Shown one piece after another: positions 45,046-55,120 of a DNA stretch of 64,000 nt. The translations under genes and the position numbers were made by a program. This DNA comes from Enterovibrio norvegicus FF-33. GTDB taxonomy: Bacteria; Pseudomonadota; Gammaproteobacteria; Enterobacterales; Vibrionaceae. The stretch covers positions 2,432,721-2,496,720 of the forward strand of contig NZ_AJYD02000038.1 in NCBI RefSeq assembly GCF_000286835.2, read 5' to 3'. The notes under the pieces were generated by a model that ran no database searches, had not been told where the DNA came from, and worked only from the letters and a program-made list of their open reading frames with translations. Numbering within the stretch: position 1 is the stretch's first letter; the number at the start of each line of letters is the position of its first letter.

Positions 45046-45945
45046 ATGCTCCCCGGCATGCTTTATATTTTCCTTCCACTCGTTGTTGGTTATTTAATCC
45101 CCATTAAAAGTGCCTCATTGCTTGATACCATCAATCGATCTACGTCTCGATTGGTGTTTGTCATCCTAGGTCTGATGGGTCTGAGCCTGGCTGGTTTGGA
45201 TAACCTCAGTAGCAACTTAAATCAAATTCTTTTGCTTAGCGTTACCTTCTTTTTCTGTATAGGTGTCGCTAATCTACTGGCGTTGCCAATCCTAGATTTC
45301 ATTCTGAAAACCAAAACTGAACAACACAAACAAACGATCCCACTTTCACAAATGGTGATGGAATCTGTGAAGCTTGTATTTGTCGTTGGCGGCGGATTGA
45401 TACTAGGACTTCTACTTCCTATTCCCCTAGATTGGGTTGACCCTGCGAGTGAAGGTATCCTGCTAATATTGCTTTTCCTGATCGGTATTCAGCTCCGAAA
45501 CAGCGGTATGACACTCAAGCAAATAATTCTAAACAAGAAAGGACTCAGTGTTGCCTTGGTCGTCATTGTCACGTCTCTATTGGGTGGTCTTCTTGCCGCA
45601 TGGCTTCTCGAGCTTCCCTACAATCATGGTCTTGCTATGGCATCCGGTTTTGGTTGGTATTCTTTGGCAGGTATATTGATGGGTGATGCGTTAGGCCCAG
45701 TTTATGGCGGCGCGTCTTTCTTACTTGAGCTCACTCGTGAGCTTGTCGCGATTATCCTTATTCCTATATTTATTGGCCGTTATCCGTTAACCGCCATCGG
45801 TTATGGTGGTGCAACATCCATGGATTTCACGCTACCCATCATCCAAACCACAGGTGGGGTAAAATGCGTTCCTATTGCGATTGTCAGCGGTTTTATCCTG
45901 AGTCTTCTCGTACCCATACTTATGCTATTTTTTGTATCGCTATAG
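45046..45945 (+). CDS. lysO: L-lysine exporter LysO
   Basis: 299 residues with about eight membrane helices, matching the LysO (formerly YbjE, DUF340) family. Typical pieces are GYLIPIKSASLLDTIN near the start and SGFGWYSLAGILMGD plus the TSMDFTLPIIQ segment in the second half. In E. coli LysO exports L-lysine and the toxic analogue thialysine. No lysine riboswitch is evident in the 90-base gap upstream. It is followed by a purine-rich repeat and a terminator. Confidence 0.93.
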   Translation: MLPGMLYIFLPLVVGYLIPIKSASLLDTINRSTSRLVFVILGLMGLSLAGLDNLSSNLNQILLLSVTFFFCIGVANLLALPILDFILKTKTEQHKQTIPLSQMVMESVKLVFVVGGGLILGLLLPIPLDWVDPASEGILLILLFLIGIQLRNSGMTLKQIILNKKGLSVALVVIVTSLLGGLLAAWLLELPYNHGLAMASGFGWYSLAGILMGDALGPVYGGASFLLELTRELVAIILIPIFIGRYPLTAIGYGGATSMDFTLPIIQTTGGVKCVPIAIVSGFILSLLVPILMLFFVSL

Positions 45946-46000
45946 TGTGTCGCGCACAAAAGAAATAACTGAACAAGAAATAGAAAAATGAAATAAAGAA

Positions 46001-46038
46001 TAAGAAAAGGAAAAGAAAAAGAAAAAGAAAAAGAAAAA
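46001..46038 (+). repeat. Polypurine tract with GAAAAA hexanucleotide repeats
   Basis: Four perfect GAAAAA units at 46,015-46,038 are preceded by degenerate GAAAAG/GAAAA units and a wider 80-base all-purine-rich strand from about 45,960. It sits between lysO and the terminator, outside coding sequence. Copy number may vary by slippage. Confidence 0.9.
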
Positions 46039-46061
46039 GGAGAGCATTTGCTCTCCTTTTT
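46034..46061. terminator. Bidirectional terminator between lysO and ptsG
   Basis: AAAAAGGAGAGCA / TGCTCTCCTTTTT hairpin with a 2-base loop, between convergent genes. Confidence 0.9.
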
Positions 46062-46093
46062 ATCATCAAACGTTGGGGGAATAACGATTGATA

Positions 46094-47527
46094 TTAATTA
46101 TTGCGAATCCACTCATCCATGTCTGATTTCAAGTTGTCAGATTTAGTACCGAAGATTGCCTGAACGCCGCCGCCAGCGATAACTACGCCTGCCGCACCCA
46201 GTTTCTTCAATCTGTCTTGGTCAACAGCATCAACACTTGCTACAGCAACGCGCAAACGTGTGATACATGCGTCTAAGTTAGTGATGTTTTCTTTACCACC
46301 AAACGCCATCACCAACTCTTTCGCCATATCAGAACCAACACCAACTGCCGCTGTTTTTTCTTCATCATCATCTTCACGACCTGGCGTTTTCAGATCCAGC
46401 TTCACGATAGCAACGCGGAATACAACGTAGTAGAACACGGCGTACATCATACCCAGCAGCGGGAACAACCACATTTTCTGAGAGTTTGCAGACAATACAA
46501 CGAAGTCAATCAAACCGTGTGAGAAAGACGTGCCATGAACCATACCCAAGGTGTTAGTGATGACATACGCAGTACCAGCAAGGATAGCGTGGATAACATA
46601 CAGCACTGGCGCAACGAACAGGAATGCAAACTCGATAGGTTCTGTAATACCTGTTAGGAATGAGGTCAGCGCAGCAGACACCATGATACCGCCCACTTTC
46701 GCGCGGTTTTCTGGTTTTGCGGTGTGCCACATTGCGATAGCAGCAGCAGGCAAGCCAAACATCTTGAACATGAAGCCGCCAGCCAACTGACCAAAGCCGT
46801 TACCTGCGGCACGTGTTGCTTCATCAGCAACCATGTAGCAAGTCAGGATACCAGTACGTGCTTCACCAGCAGGCGTCACACATTGACCCGCTTCATAGAA
46901 GAATGGTGCGTTCCAGATGTGGTGCAAACCAAACGGGATAAGTGAACGCTCGACCAGACCATAGATACCGAATGCCACTTGTGGATTTTGAACGGATGCC
47001 CAGTTAGAAAAAGACGCAATCATCGCACCGATTGGTGGCCAGATGAAAGACAAACCAATTGCCAAGAATATGCTCAGAAAGCCAGTAATAATGGGTACAG
47101 AGCGCTTACCCGCGAAGAAGCCTAGGTAATCTGGAAGTTGAATACGGAAGAAACGGTTGAACGCCCATGCGGCAACACCACCAGCAAGGATACCACCCAA
47201 TACGCCAGTTTCAATCGCGCCTACACCGAACACTTCACCCATAACACCTAGGGTGTTAACCATGATGTAGTAACCAACAATCGCAGCAAGGCCTGCCACA
47301 CCATCATTGTTAGTGAAACCCAGTGCAACACCGACTGCAAACAGAAGGCCCATGTGACCGAAAACGGCGTCACCAGCACTCATCATGATGGTTGAAACGA
47401 CACTTGGTAGCCAAGAGAAATCGGCAGCACCAACACCTAACAAAATACCGGCGACTGGCATAACTGATACTGGAAGCATCAGCGCCTTACCGACTTTTTG
47501 CATATTCGCAAAGAGGTTTTTAAACAT
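46094..47527 (-). CDS. ptsG: PTS glucose transporter IICB component
   Basis: 477 residues. The IIC membrane part (about 1-385) has [11 protein letters not shown] and [15 protein letters not shown], the glucose-type signatures. The IIB domain (about 400-477) contains the phospho-acceptor Cys in [11 protein letters not shown]. There is no fused IIA domain, so it relies on a separate EIIA-Glc. It imports and phosphorylates glucose. The long upstream region contains a CRP half-site-like TGTGATCTATATTT on the minus strand near 47,665-47,680, consistent with CRP control. Monocistronic. Confidence 0.95.
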   Translation of the reverse strand: MFKNLFANMQKVGKALMLPVSVMPVAGILLGVGAADFSWLPSVVSTIMMSAGDAVFGHMGLLFAVGVALGFTNNDGVAGLAAIVGYYIMVNTLGVMGEVFGVGAIETGVLGGILAGGVAAWAFNRFFRIQLPDYLGFFAGKRSVPIITGFLSIFLAIGLSFIWPPIGAMIASFSNWASVQNPQVAFGIYGLVERSLIPFGLHHIWNAPFFYEAGQCVTPAGEARTGILTCYMVADEATRAAGNGFGQLAGGFMFKMFGLPAAAIAMWHTAKPENRAKVGGIMVSAALTSFLTGITEPIEFAFLFVAPVLYVIHAILAGTAYVITNTLGMVHGTSFSHGLIDFVVLSANSQKMWLFPLLGMMYAVFYYVVFRVAIVKLDLKTPGREDDDEEKTAAVGVGSDMAKELVMAFGGKENITNLDACITRLRVAVASVDAVDQDRLKKLGAAGVVIAGGGVQAIFGTKSDNLKSDMDEWIRNN

Positions 47528-47971
47528 ATGTAGCTCCTGAAATATGTAGGGTTGAGCTTGAACTCAGATCCGATTCTAGCTCTCGACAACCCGGAAACAA
47601 TGTTATTCGCTGATTAATATAGGCCTGCTGTTACAGAGACTCTATGTAACATGACATGGGTATTCAGAAACCAAATATAGATCACATCAGACACTGAGAT
47701 AATAGCATTTTTGATACTATCTAAATCATTGATTAAAATTAATTTTTTATGAATATGGAGTACTTAACACCCAAGTGGGTTTGTGCCAGGGGATCGAGGA
47801 AGGAACGTTATTTCATGTAACGAAATAACGCTTAATTTTATCTCTTAGTTACATAGTATTGCACAGATTTTAAGACTTGCCTGTCGCATTTTCAGACCAA
47901 TAACATGATTGCGATGTATTCGATTGTGTAGATTACGTTGAACTGCTTATGGAAGAGAAAAGACCAACGTG
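47528..47971. other. Regulatory region between divergent ptsG and M16 peptidase genes
   Basis: 444 bases, AT-rich. It holds a perfect 9-bp inverted repeat CGTTATTTC / GAAATAACG (47,806-47,830) with ATGTAAC in the loop. Two further copies of ATGTAAC occur, at 47,644-47,650 and inverted at 47,848-47,854. A TGTGA-type CRP half-site lies near 47,670. No ORF is convincing. Confidence 0.55.
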
Positions 47972-50731
47972 ATGAAACGACTATTTGTATTGCTCCCCGT
48001 TGTTTTTATTGTCGCATGCAACACAACACTGCTTAACGACCCGATCGCACCTGACACATCTTGGCAGCACACAACATTAGAAAACGGTTTGAACGTGCAC
48101 ATACGAAATCAAAAAGGTGCGCCAGTCTCCATCCGCCTTCTCGTTCACACGGGTTCAATCGACGAAGATAAGGACCAAAAAGGATACGCGCACTTTCTTG
48201 AACACATGGCATTCAATGGCAGTGATAACTTCCCAAAAAACGATGTCATTAAGCTGTTTGGCGATGCTGGGCTCAACTTTGGACAACACCTCAATGCGTT
48301 CACTTACCATGATTGGACGTTCTACAAGCTAGATTTGCCAGATAACAGCCATTTGCCGCATGCGCTCGATTGGTTCAAAGATATTTCCACAGGCTTAACC
48401 CTGTCTCCTGATGCGGTCAACGCAGAAAAAGGGGTCGTACTCGGCGAACTTCGTCGACAAGAGGCATCTAAAGGTTCAATCAATTTCAAAGCCCACATGG
48501 CATTAGCGGAAGATGCTTATGAAGGGAATGTTAATGTCCTTGGCTCTCGCGAGTCGATAACCAATATTTCCACGGAAAGATTACAAGACTACTATCAGGC
48601 CAACTATACACCTAATCGCACCGAGCTAGTCATTAGCGGTGATATTGACAAAGCAAACATAGAAACGCTTATTCGCTCAACATTTGGTCGCTGGACCAAC
48701 CAAGAGAACACCAATAGAAACAGTCAACTCGCCCAATTTAATCCCGAGCCACTCACTCTCACCACTGCCGACAGTGAATTCCCATCTTTCACGCTCATTT
48801 TCAAACCAGAACAAAATGCGTTAACTGAAGGTGTTCACTTTGAGCAATATGCCAATCAAGTGATGCTTGCCAACGCCATCAACACACGTTTGAATGACAG
48901 AGCATCAGACACACAAGCCCCCGTTCAATTCGTTTCAAGTTCGACGGCTTATTGGCTTGGTTTACCCCAGCTAACAATTAGTGTGGCTTTTGAACCCAAC
49001 AATCGCGACGCGGCGATGACATTTCTAGCACATGAACTCGCTACCCTCAGGGATCATGGCCTCAGCTCACTTGAAATCGATGCGCAAGAAACCGCTTTTG
49101 CCAATAAAGAGCAAAATATGAAGGAAAACTGGGCAGCGAGGGATTTTGCTGACGAGAAATTGAATAACCTAATAAACAACACTCAAACGCTTTCTCAAGA
49201 TCAGCGCACTGAACTTTCTAAACGCTATGTCACTCTTGCGGACAAAGAATACTTCAACAAACAGTTGCGTCTTCTGCTAGGTAAAAAAGACGTTAAGCCC
49301 ATTACGGGACTCGCGTTCAACCAAGCCCTAGATGGAAACACGAACAAGCAAGTCGCTGCTAATTTAAAAGCCTTTAACGACACCTTCCAAGCTAAAGGCC
49401 AACGACTGATACTCCCTGACGCCATTGACGCATTCCCTCAACCTGAGACAAAAGGCGATATTACCGCGATGGTATCCGTTGCGCCGGATACCACCAAGTT
49501 CACGTTGAGCAACAATGTCACGGTGTATCTCAGACATATGCCTGATGCCGGAGACACCGTCTACCTCTATGCCGGATCGCAAGGCGGTATCGCTTCGCTA
49601 CCCCAAACATTAAGGCCTGCCGCTTATATGTCACCTGGCGCCTACGCGCTGACAGGATTAGGTGGAATGTCATCCACTGACTTCAATCGGTTTATGGTCA
49701 AAAACAAAAGCTATTTAGAACCCATGATTGATGAAAATAGGCATGGTATTTACGGGGAAGCACCGCGAGAATCTTTGCCAGTGCTTTTAGCGGCTCTTCA
49801 TCAAGCCTATCAGCATGCAACCGTGGATAAAGTAAAGTTTGAACAACACAAAGCGACGTTTGTGGCCAACCAAAAGCAATTCCATGATTCTCTCGATGGC
49901 AAGTCGTACTCTTCTTTTAACAAAAGCATATATTCGCCATCGTCACCGAGATATGGCTTCGATCCAGAACAATATCAAGCAGTCACAGTAGAACAAGTCA
50001 AAGATGCCTATCAACAGCTTTTTCAGGTTAACCGAGGGCTAACCATCGTGATCGCAGGTAACCTCTCAGAAGACGAGCTAAAGCCATTGGCACGCACATA
50101 TCTCGCAGGTATTACGTTTGATGAAAAAGCCCCCAAGCCGAAGTACGACCTAGGCATCAAAACGTCGAAAACTGAGATCGTCTACGCCTTCGGCCCTCGC
50201 GGTAATAACGTCGAATTTGTTACTGTATTGACAAATTCAGCCCCAGCCAAAACAACCCGCGATCGGTTCATTGGCGATATGGCGGGCCGTATTATGACGC
50301 AAAGATTACTTGAAGATATTCGCGAAGAGGCGAGTTTGGACTATTACCCGTACTCCTTTGTAATGTGGCCTGATGGCGCAAAACAGCAGATGTTTATGTT
50401 TGTATCGAATGTGTCATTGCTCAAGCGCGAGCAGGCGAAAGATCGCATTGGTCAGGTCGTTGACTCGTTAGGAGATGGCATTACAGAACAGGAGTTCTCA
50501 AGCACCGTCGCCCAGCTTTCTCAAGCACTGAAAGATGGACTTATTCTCCCCAAAGAACAAGCGAGAATGATGCTTGACTACGTGCTATACGGTTCAGATC
50601 CTTTAGCCGTCATCAACCCTGACGCCATGCTGGAAGCCATTACTAAAGAAGAGTTAGAAAGCTATATGGCAGGTTTCGTGAGTAAAAATGCTATTCGCTA
50701 TGAGATAACAAATTTGCCTTCAGCAAACTAA
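47972..50731 (+). CDS. M16-family zinc metallopeptidase, lipoprotein
   Basis: About 919 residues with a lipobox (VFIVAC, cysteine about residue 16), so likely an outer-membrane or periplasmic lipoprotein. The N-terminal active half has the inverted zinc motif HFLEH and the distal ligand glutamate in AEKGVVLGELRR. The C-terminal inactive half follows after a linker, as in pitrilysin-type M16 enzymes. These clamshell peptidases degrade short peptides. ATG 47,972 is used; GTG 47,969 is one codon earlier. It has its own terminator. Substrate unknown. Confidence 0.93.
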   Translation: MKRLFVLLPVVFIVACNTTLLNDPIAPDTSWQHTTLENGLNVHIRNQKGAPVSIRLLVHTGSIDEDKDQKGYAHFLEHMAFNGSDNFPKNDVIKLFGDAGLNFGQHLNAFTYHDWTFYKLDLPDNSHLPHALDWFKDISTGLTLSPDAVNAEKGVVLGELRRQEASKGSINFKAHMALAEDAYEGNVNVLGSRESITNISTERLQDYYQANYTPNRTELVISGDIDKANIETLIRSTFGRWTNQENTNRNSQLAQFNPEPLTLTTADSEFPSFTLIFKPEQNALTEGVHFEQYANQVMLANAINTRLNDRASDTQAPVQFVSSSTAYWLGLPQLTISVAFEPNNRDAAMTFLAHELATLRDHGLSSLEIDAQETAFANKEQNMKENWAARDFADEKLNNLINNTQTLSQDQRTELSKRYVTLADKEYFNKQLRLLLGKKDVKPITGLAFNQALDGNTNKQVAANLKAFNDTFQAKGQRLILPDAIDAFPQPETKGDITAMVSVAPDTTKFTLSNNVTVYLRHMPDAGDTVYLYAGSQGGIASLPQTLRPAAYMSPGAYALTGLGGMSSTDFNRFMVKNKSYLEPMIDENRHGIYGEAPRESLPVLLAALHQAYQHATVDKVKFEQHKATFVANQKQFHDSLDGKSYSSFNKSIYSPSSPRYGFDPEQYQAVTVEQVKDAYQQLFQVNRGLTIVIAGNLSEDELKPLARTYLAGITFDEKAPKPKYDLGIKTSKTEIVYAFGPRGNNVEFVTVLTNSAPAKTTRDRFIGDMAGRIMTQRLLEDIREEASLDYYPYSFVMWPDGAKQQMFMFVSNVSLLKREQAKDRIGQVVDSLGDGITEQEFSSTVAQLSQALKDGLILPKEQARMMLDYVLYGSDPLAVINPDAMLEAITKEELESYMAGFVSKNAIRYEITNLPSAN

Positions 50732-50763
50732 AAAGAAGCCGGGCATCAGCCCGGCTTCTTTTT
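50732..50763. terminator. Bidirectional terminator between M16 peptidase and ycfH
   Basis: AAGAAGCCGGGC / GCCCGGCTTCTTTTT hairpin with an ATCA loop starting one base past the M16 stop, facing the end of the minus-strand fatty-acid block. Confidence 0.93.
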
Positions 50764-50794
50764 ATCAATCTGTAAAATCAAACTTTCAGTGTCT

Positions 50795-51571
50795 CTATCG
50801 CTTCGCTTGAGAGAACAACTTAAAGAAGTTCTCAGTGGTGACTTTTGCCACTTCCTCACCGGATACGCCCTTCAGCAAACCGACATAGTCAGCAACTTCT
50901 TTCACGTAAGCAGGTTGGTTTTCTTTGCCGCGATACGGGATCGGCGCCAAATACGGTGAATCTGTCTCCACCAGCAGTTTTTCCAGCGGCAGGCGGCGCA
51001 CCACGTCTTTCAGTTCGGACGCTTTATTAAACGTTACAATGCCTGAAATTGAGATATAGAAACCCAGCTCAATCGCGGCTTCTGCCATCTCAAAACTTTC
51101 AGTAAAGCAGTGGAGCACACCCCCCACATTCTGAGCATTCTCTTCACGCAGTATTTGCAACGTGTCTTCACGGGCCATGCGTGTGTGAATAATAAGGGGC
51201 TTATTCAACTCTACTGCAATACGTACATGCTGACGAAAAGCGTCTTTTTGTTTATCTGCTAACTCTGGCTGATAGTGGTAATCCAACCCCGTTTCACCAA
51301 TAGCCACAACGCGGTCATCAGACGCCAATTGTTTCAAGATCTCGTAATCGAAGCCTTCTTCAATATCGAGCGGATGAACCCCACAAGACGCAAACACGTT
51401 ATCAAACGGGCGAATCAACTCCATCATGTTTGGGAAGCTTTTTAGCGTCACGCCGACAGACAGTAAATAATCAACACCGCGCACTTTGGCCTTTTCGACC
51501 ACGTCAGCAACATCGGTGTGTAATTCGTCATAGTTAAGTTTGTCGAGGTGGCAATGCGAGTCGACTAGCAC
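50795..51571 (-). CDS. ycfH: TatD-family metal-dependent deoxyribonuclease
   Basis: 258 residues from GTG 51,571, which has GGAG upstream; an earlier TTG at 51,592 is possible. TIM-barrel metal-ligand motifs are intact: VDSHCHLD at the start, AIGETGLDYHY, IIHTRMA, GVLHCFTES and VETDSPYLAP. The family hydrolyses DNA or other phosphodiesters with two metals. It is the last gene of the holB-containing block, as in enterics and vibrios; cotranscription with holB is likely. Confidence 0.93.
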   Translation of the reverse strand: MLVDSHCHLDKLNYDELHTDVADVVEKAKVRGVDYLLSVGVTLKSFPNMMELIRPFDNVFASCGVHPLDIEEGFDYEILKQLASDDRVVAIGETGLDYHYQPELADKQKDAFRQHVRIAVELNKPLIIHTRMAREDTLQILREENAQNVGGVLHCFTESFEMAEAAIELGFYISISGIVTFNKASELKDVVRRLPLEKLLVETDSPYLAPIPYRGKENQPAYVKEVADYVGLLKGVSGEEVAKVTTENFFKLFSQAKR

Positions 51572-51639
51572 GTCACTTTCTCCGGTTAGCAAAATGATTG
51601 AAGCGCGGGATTATACGGTAATCTTCGCGCTAAATTAAT

Positions 51640-52605
51640 TTATTCATTGAAGCCTGATAACCAGCGACTCAGGAGAAGTTCACTGTTCAGCCCTGTGTGT
51701 CTGGCAAGTTCAGCTTTCAACTTGTTTAAGGCCATCAACTGAGACGTAATCTTCGATGGGTTAACAGCCTTACTAATGGCATTGAGTTGTGCGGTTGAAT
51801 CACAATGCACAATAGCCTCTTGAGACCCTTGCTGAGTCTTCATCACATCAAGCAATAAGAAGCTTAGCCAGTTCAAGCCATCTCTCTGGGCCTTCGCCAG
51901 CAGATCCGTCAGCGTAAATAAGCCTTGTTGTGTAGAAACAAAGCTAACGAAAGCACTCAGCAAGGCTTCGTGTTTACCAACGTTGCCATTTTCTATAAAG
52001 GCTTTCGCCGCCAAAGGAGCGCCACGGTTGATGCGAATAACCTGCAAAGGCACAGAGTCAAACAACCCACTTTCAACCCAACGCTTCACCACCGCTTCTT
52101 CTGGCAGTTTAGGTTTCCATTTATTACAACGACTGACAACTGTAGGCAACATGCTGTCCATGGACTCGCAAAGCAAGATAAAGTGGCAGCTTGCAGGCGG
52201 TTCTTCGAGGGTTTTGAGTAGCGCATTCGCAGCAGCTTCACCCATACTGTCTGCGTTTTGAACCAAGATGACGCGTTCACCGCCAAGTTGCGACGTTTCC
52301 CACGCATACTTGTTTCCCGCTCGAACCGCATCGACGCCCAGCTGTTTGCCTTCCGCTTCTGGCTTTAGCCAATGGAAATCAGGATGGGTGTCGGCATCAA
52401 ATAACTGGCAGCTATGACAAACACCGCAAGGTTCGGTCACGCCATTTTTACACAAAATCGTTTTTGCGAGCGTGGCGGCAAGCGCTAACTTACCACTCCC
52501 TTTCGGGGCGCTCAGCAATACTGCATGGTGCAGGCGATCTTGACCCAGCAAGTGTTGCCAGTTTTGCCATAGCTCTTGATGCCAAGGATACAGGTTAGCC
52601 TGCAT
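51640..52605 (-). CDS. holB: DNA polymerase III delta prime subunit
   Basis: 321 residues. An AAA+ domain has [11 protein letters not shown] in the Walker A position (not a fully functional ATPase in the delta prime family). A zinc-binding set [15 protein letters not shown] follows, then an SRC motif (VVSRCNKW). It is a stator of the clamp-loader complex that opens the beta clamp. It overlaps tmk by 11 bases, giving translational coupling. Confidence 0.95.
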   Translation of the reverse strand: MQANLYPWHQELWQNWQHLLGQDRLHHAVLLSAPKGSGKLALAATLAKTILCKNGVTEPCGVCHSCQLFDADTHPDFHWLKPEAEGKQLGVDAVRAGNKYAWETSQLGGERVILVQNADSMGEAAANALLKTLEEPPASCHFILLCESMDSMLPTVVSRCNKWKPKLPEEAVVKRWVESGLFDSVPLQVIRINRGAPLAAKAFIENGNVGKHEALLSAFVSFVSTQQGLFTLTDLLAKAQRDGLNWLSFLLLDVMKTQQGSQEAIVHCDSTAQLNAISKAVNPSKITSQLMALNKLKAELARHTGLNSELLLSRWLSGFNE

Positions 52606-53230
52606 GATTCAGCCACGTTTCTAATGCATTGCGAATGTCTTTAGTGACGTTTTCAATCGACTGTGATGCGTCGATAATCACAACACTGTCATCAGCATTC
52701 GCCATTTCTAAGTAACGCTCACGAGTACGGTGGAAGAAATCAAGTTGCATTTTTTCAATGCGATCGAGTTCTCCACGTGCTTTAGCACGAGAAAGGCCAA
52801 TCGCAGGATCGAGATCCATGTATAAGGTAAAATCTGGACGAAAGTCCCCAAGCACGGTATCACGCAGGTTTTGCATCAAGGCTTTATCAAAGCCACGACC
52901 ACCCCCTTGATAGGCTTGCGAAGACATATCATGGCGATCACCCACTACATAAGCGCCGCGTGTCAACGCAGGCTTAATGACATTGTCGACCAATTGAATC
53001 CGTGCCGCATAGAGCAACAACAGCTCAGCCATGTCCGTCAAAGGCTCATCAGGGTGCCCTTCTTTGACCAGCGCACGCATTTGCTCAGCCAACGGCGTAC
53101 CGCCGGGTTCGCGCGTTGTTTCAATATCTGAAATCCCACAGTCTTTCAGGGTTTCAATCACGTTATGGATAGCGGTAGTTTTCCCCGCACCTTCCAAACC
53201 TTCTACGACGATAAATTTTCCGTTATTCAT
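52595..53230 (-). CDS. tmk: Thymidylate kinase
   Basis: 211 residues. P-loop [11 protein letters not shown] at the N-terminus, the DR(H/Y) motif [14 protein letters not shown], and the LID region [12 protein letters not shown] are visible. It phosphorylates dTMP to dTDP for DNA synthesis. Its start overlaps the mltG stop by 4 bases and its end overlaps holB, so the genes are tightly coupled. Confidence 0.97.
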   Translation of the reverse strand: MNNGKFIVVEGLEGAGKTTAIHNVIETLKDCGISDIETTREPGGTPLAEQMRALVKEGHPDEPLTDMAELLLLYAARIQLVDNVIKPALTRGAYVVGDRHDMSSQAYQGGGRGFDKALMQNLRDTVLGDFRPDFTLYMDLDPAIGLSRAKARGELDRIEKMQLDFFHRTRERYLEMANADDSVVIIDASQSIENVTKDIRNALETWLNHAG

Positions 53231-54240
53231 TGGGCTCTTAATATCTTGAGATACTGTCTTACTGCACGGTTATGTTCCGCGAGCGTTCTAGAAAACGTGT
53301 GTCCGCCGAGACCATCGGCAACAAAATAAAAATACGGGGTATCCGATGGATTAGCGGCAGCAATAATGGACGCCTTACCCGGCATCGCAATCGGTGTAGG
53401 TGGCAATCCGTTAATCGTATATGTGTTGTAAGGCGTTGGCGTGCGCAAATCTTTCTTGCGAATATTGCCATCATACTTATCGCCCATACCGTAAATCACT
53501 GTTGGGTCCGTTTGTAGTCGCATACCCTTGTTTAATCGGTTAACGAATACAGACGCCACCTTTTCACGTTCTCGGTCTACTGCCGTTTCTTTTTCAATGA
53601 TCGACGCCAGCGTTAATAAATCATACTCCGATTTAATCGGTAGGCCTTCTTCACGTGTTTCCCATGCTTGTTGTAACGCATTTTGAAGCTGGCTTGATGC
53701 ACGTTTCAGGAGCGCCATATCACTTTCACCCGCCACATAATGGTAGGTTTCAGGTAGCAGCAGCCCTTCAAGTTTATCAACGTTCACACCCAATGCTTTA
53801 GCAATGTCAGCTTCTGACATGTCCGCGGTGTCATGCGTAATTTGAGGGGTTTCAGCTAACTGCTTACGCCATTCTTTAAACGTACTGCCCTCAACAAAGG
53901 TAATCGCAAACTGGTGCTCTTTGGCTGAAAGCGCTACAACAAACACATCAGCTAATGTCATACCCGGCTGAATTTGATAGGTACCCGCTTTTAGTCGCGT
54001 CAGTTCCGGATGTGTTTTTGCTGCCCAACGTGCCCACTGAGAGCTTGGAATAACGCCTTCTGAGACAAGCTTACGCGTGAAAGAGTGGTAGTTTGAGCCT
54101 TCTGGTACTTTGATCAATTGGCTTTGTTCAATTTCAATGGGCTCATTCACATAGCTTTCAATTTGACCATGTACCCAATATGCGCCGCCCATTGCAGCTA
54201 CAACGAAAAACAATAAAATCAGGGCGATTTTTTTTATCAC
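53227..54240 (-). CDS. mltG: Endolytic murein transglycosylase
   Basis: 337 residues. One N-terminal membrane segment ([19 protein letters not shown]) is followed by a periplasmic YceG domain. The conserved catalytic-region segment [12 protein letters not shown] and [12 protein letters not shown] are present. MltG cuts nascent peptidoglycan and helps set glycan chain length. It overlaps pabC by 4 bases and tmk by 4 bases. Confidence 0.96.
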   Translation of the reverse strand: MIKKIALILLFFVVAAMGGAYWVHGQIESYVNEPIEIEQSQLIKVPEGSNYHSFTRKLVSEGVIPSSQWARWAAKTHPELTRLKAGTYQIQPGMTLADVFVVALSAKEHQFAITFVEGSTFKEWRKQLAETPQITHDTADMSEADIAKALGVNVDKLEGLLLPETYHYVAGESDMALLKRASSQLQNALQQAWETREEGLPIKSEYDLLTLASIIEKETAVDREREKVASVFVNRLNKGMRLQTDPTVIYGMGDKYDGNIRKKDLRTPTPYNTYTINGLPPTPIAMPGKASIIAAANPSDTPYFYFVADGLGGHTFSRTLAEHNRAVRQYLKILRAQ

Positions 54241-55046
54241 GCACTCAACCTCAAGGTAATTGCTCTACATGCTAAAAAACTGCTGTAGAATGTTTTTTCT
54301 ACACAACGAACAGGCACTAATCCCATCACTGCATTGGTTATAAATATTTCATCTGCATCGATAAGCACGTCTGGTTCAGCAGAAACAATACTGACGTGAA
54401 ACCCTTCTCCGGGCGCCGCGTTGATCACTTCTGCGCGCATTGTACCTTCAACGCCCGACAACGAAAGGTCAGGCGTAAACAAGTTATCGCCTTTTCGCCA
54501 AAATAAATTAGACGCAGACGTTTCAATCAACTTGCCATTGAGATCGCAAACCACGCCGTCATCAAGACCTAAAGCGTCGACTTCTTGCTTAATCAACACT
54601 TGCTCAAGCCGATTAAGGTGTTTTAGACCAGCAAGAGGCGACAAACCAAGACGCTGCTGCAACATTCCCATCTGAATACCCTTTTCACGCCATTGTTTAT
54701 AATGCGCAGGGGAAGGATGGGACGATACGACAACATTTGGGGTTTGGCAGCCTTGAGGGCTGTATCCTCGCCCGCCGCTACCGCGCGTGATCAAGATTTT
54801 AACGATCACCTCTGCCTTATCCTTCTGAGAAAGCGAGACTGATTCAGCCCAAGCGGTCAGCAAATCCCAATCTATGCCTTGAATACCGAGCGTTTCAGTA
54901 TTTGACATCAAACGCGCCAAATGAAGTGGCCATGAACGCAACACGCCGTGGTTTGACAGCATGGTGGTATAACATCCATCACCATATTGCAGCCCCCTAT
55001 CCGACAACGGCAGGTGATCAGAAGCTTGTCCGTTGAGCAGGATCAT
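54237..55046 (-). CDS. pabC: Aminodeoxychorismate lyase
   Basis: 269 residues of the fold-type IV PLP aminotransferase family. Typical pieces are LSDRGLQYGDGCYTTM near the start, the PLP lysine in GLKHLNRLEQVL, and ETSASNLFW. It releases pyruvate from 4-amino-4-deoxychorismate to make p-aminobenzoate for folate. It follows fabF after a hairpin and overlaps mltG. Confidence 0.95.
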   Translation of the reverse strand: MILLNGQASDHLPLSDRGLQYGDGCYTTMLSNHGVLRSWPLHLARLMSNTETLGIQGIDWDLLTAWAESVSLSQKDKAEVIVKILITRGSGGRGYSPQGCQTPNVVVSSHPSPAHYKQWREKGIQMGMLQQRLGLSPLAGLKHLNRLEQVLIKQEVDALGLDDGVVCDLNGKLIETSASNLFWRKGDNLFTPDLSLSGVEGTMRAEVINAAPGEGFHVSIVSAEPDVLIDADEIFITNAVMGLVPVRCVEKTFYSSFLACRAITLRLSA

Positions 55047-55069
55047 CGTTCATCCTTGAAATGCAGATA

Positions 55070-55103
55070 AAAAAACGGCCCGATATCAACTATCGAGCCG
55101 TTC
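55070..55103 (-). terminator. Terminator-like hairpin between fabF and pabC
   Basis: On the minus strand, stem AACGGCTCGATA / TATCGGGCCGTT with a GTTGA loop and a following T run. It lies right after fabF and may reduce read-through into pabC. Confidence 0.8.
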
Positions 55104-55120
55104 TAGTCTATCAAAAAAAC

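Noticed and set aside
46001-46038. CRISPR array or other spaced repeat
   Set aside because: The GAAAAA units are contiguous with no spacers. No other regularly spaced short repeats were found in the window.
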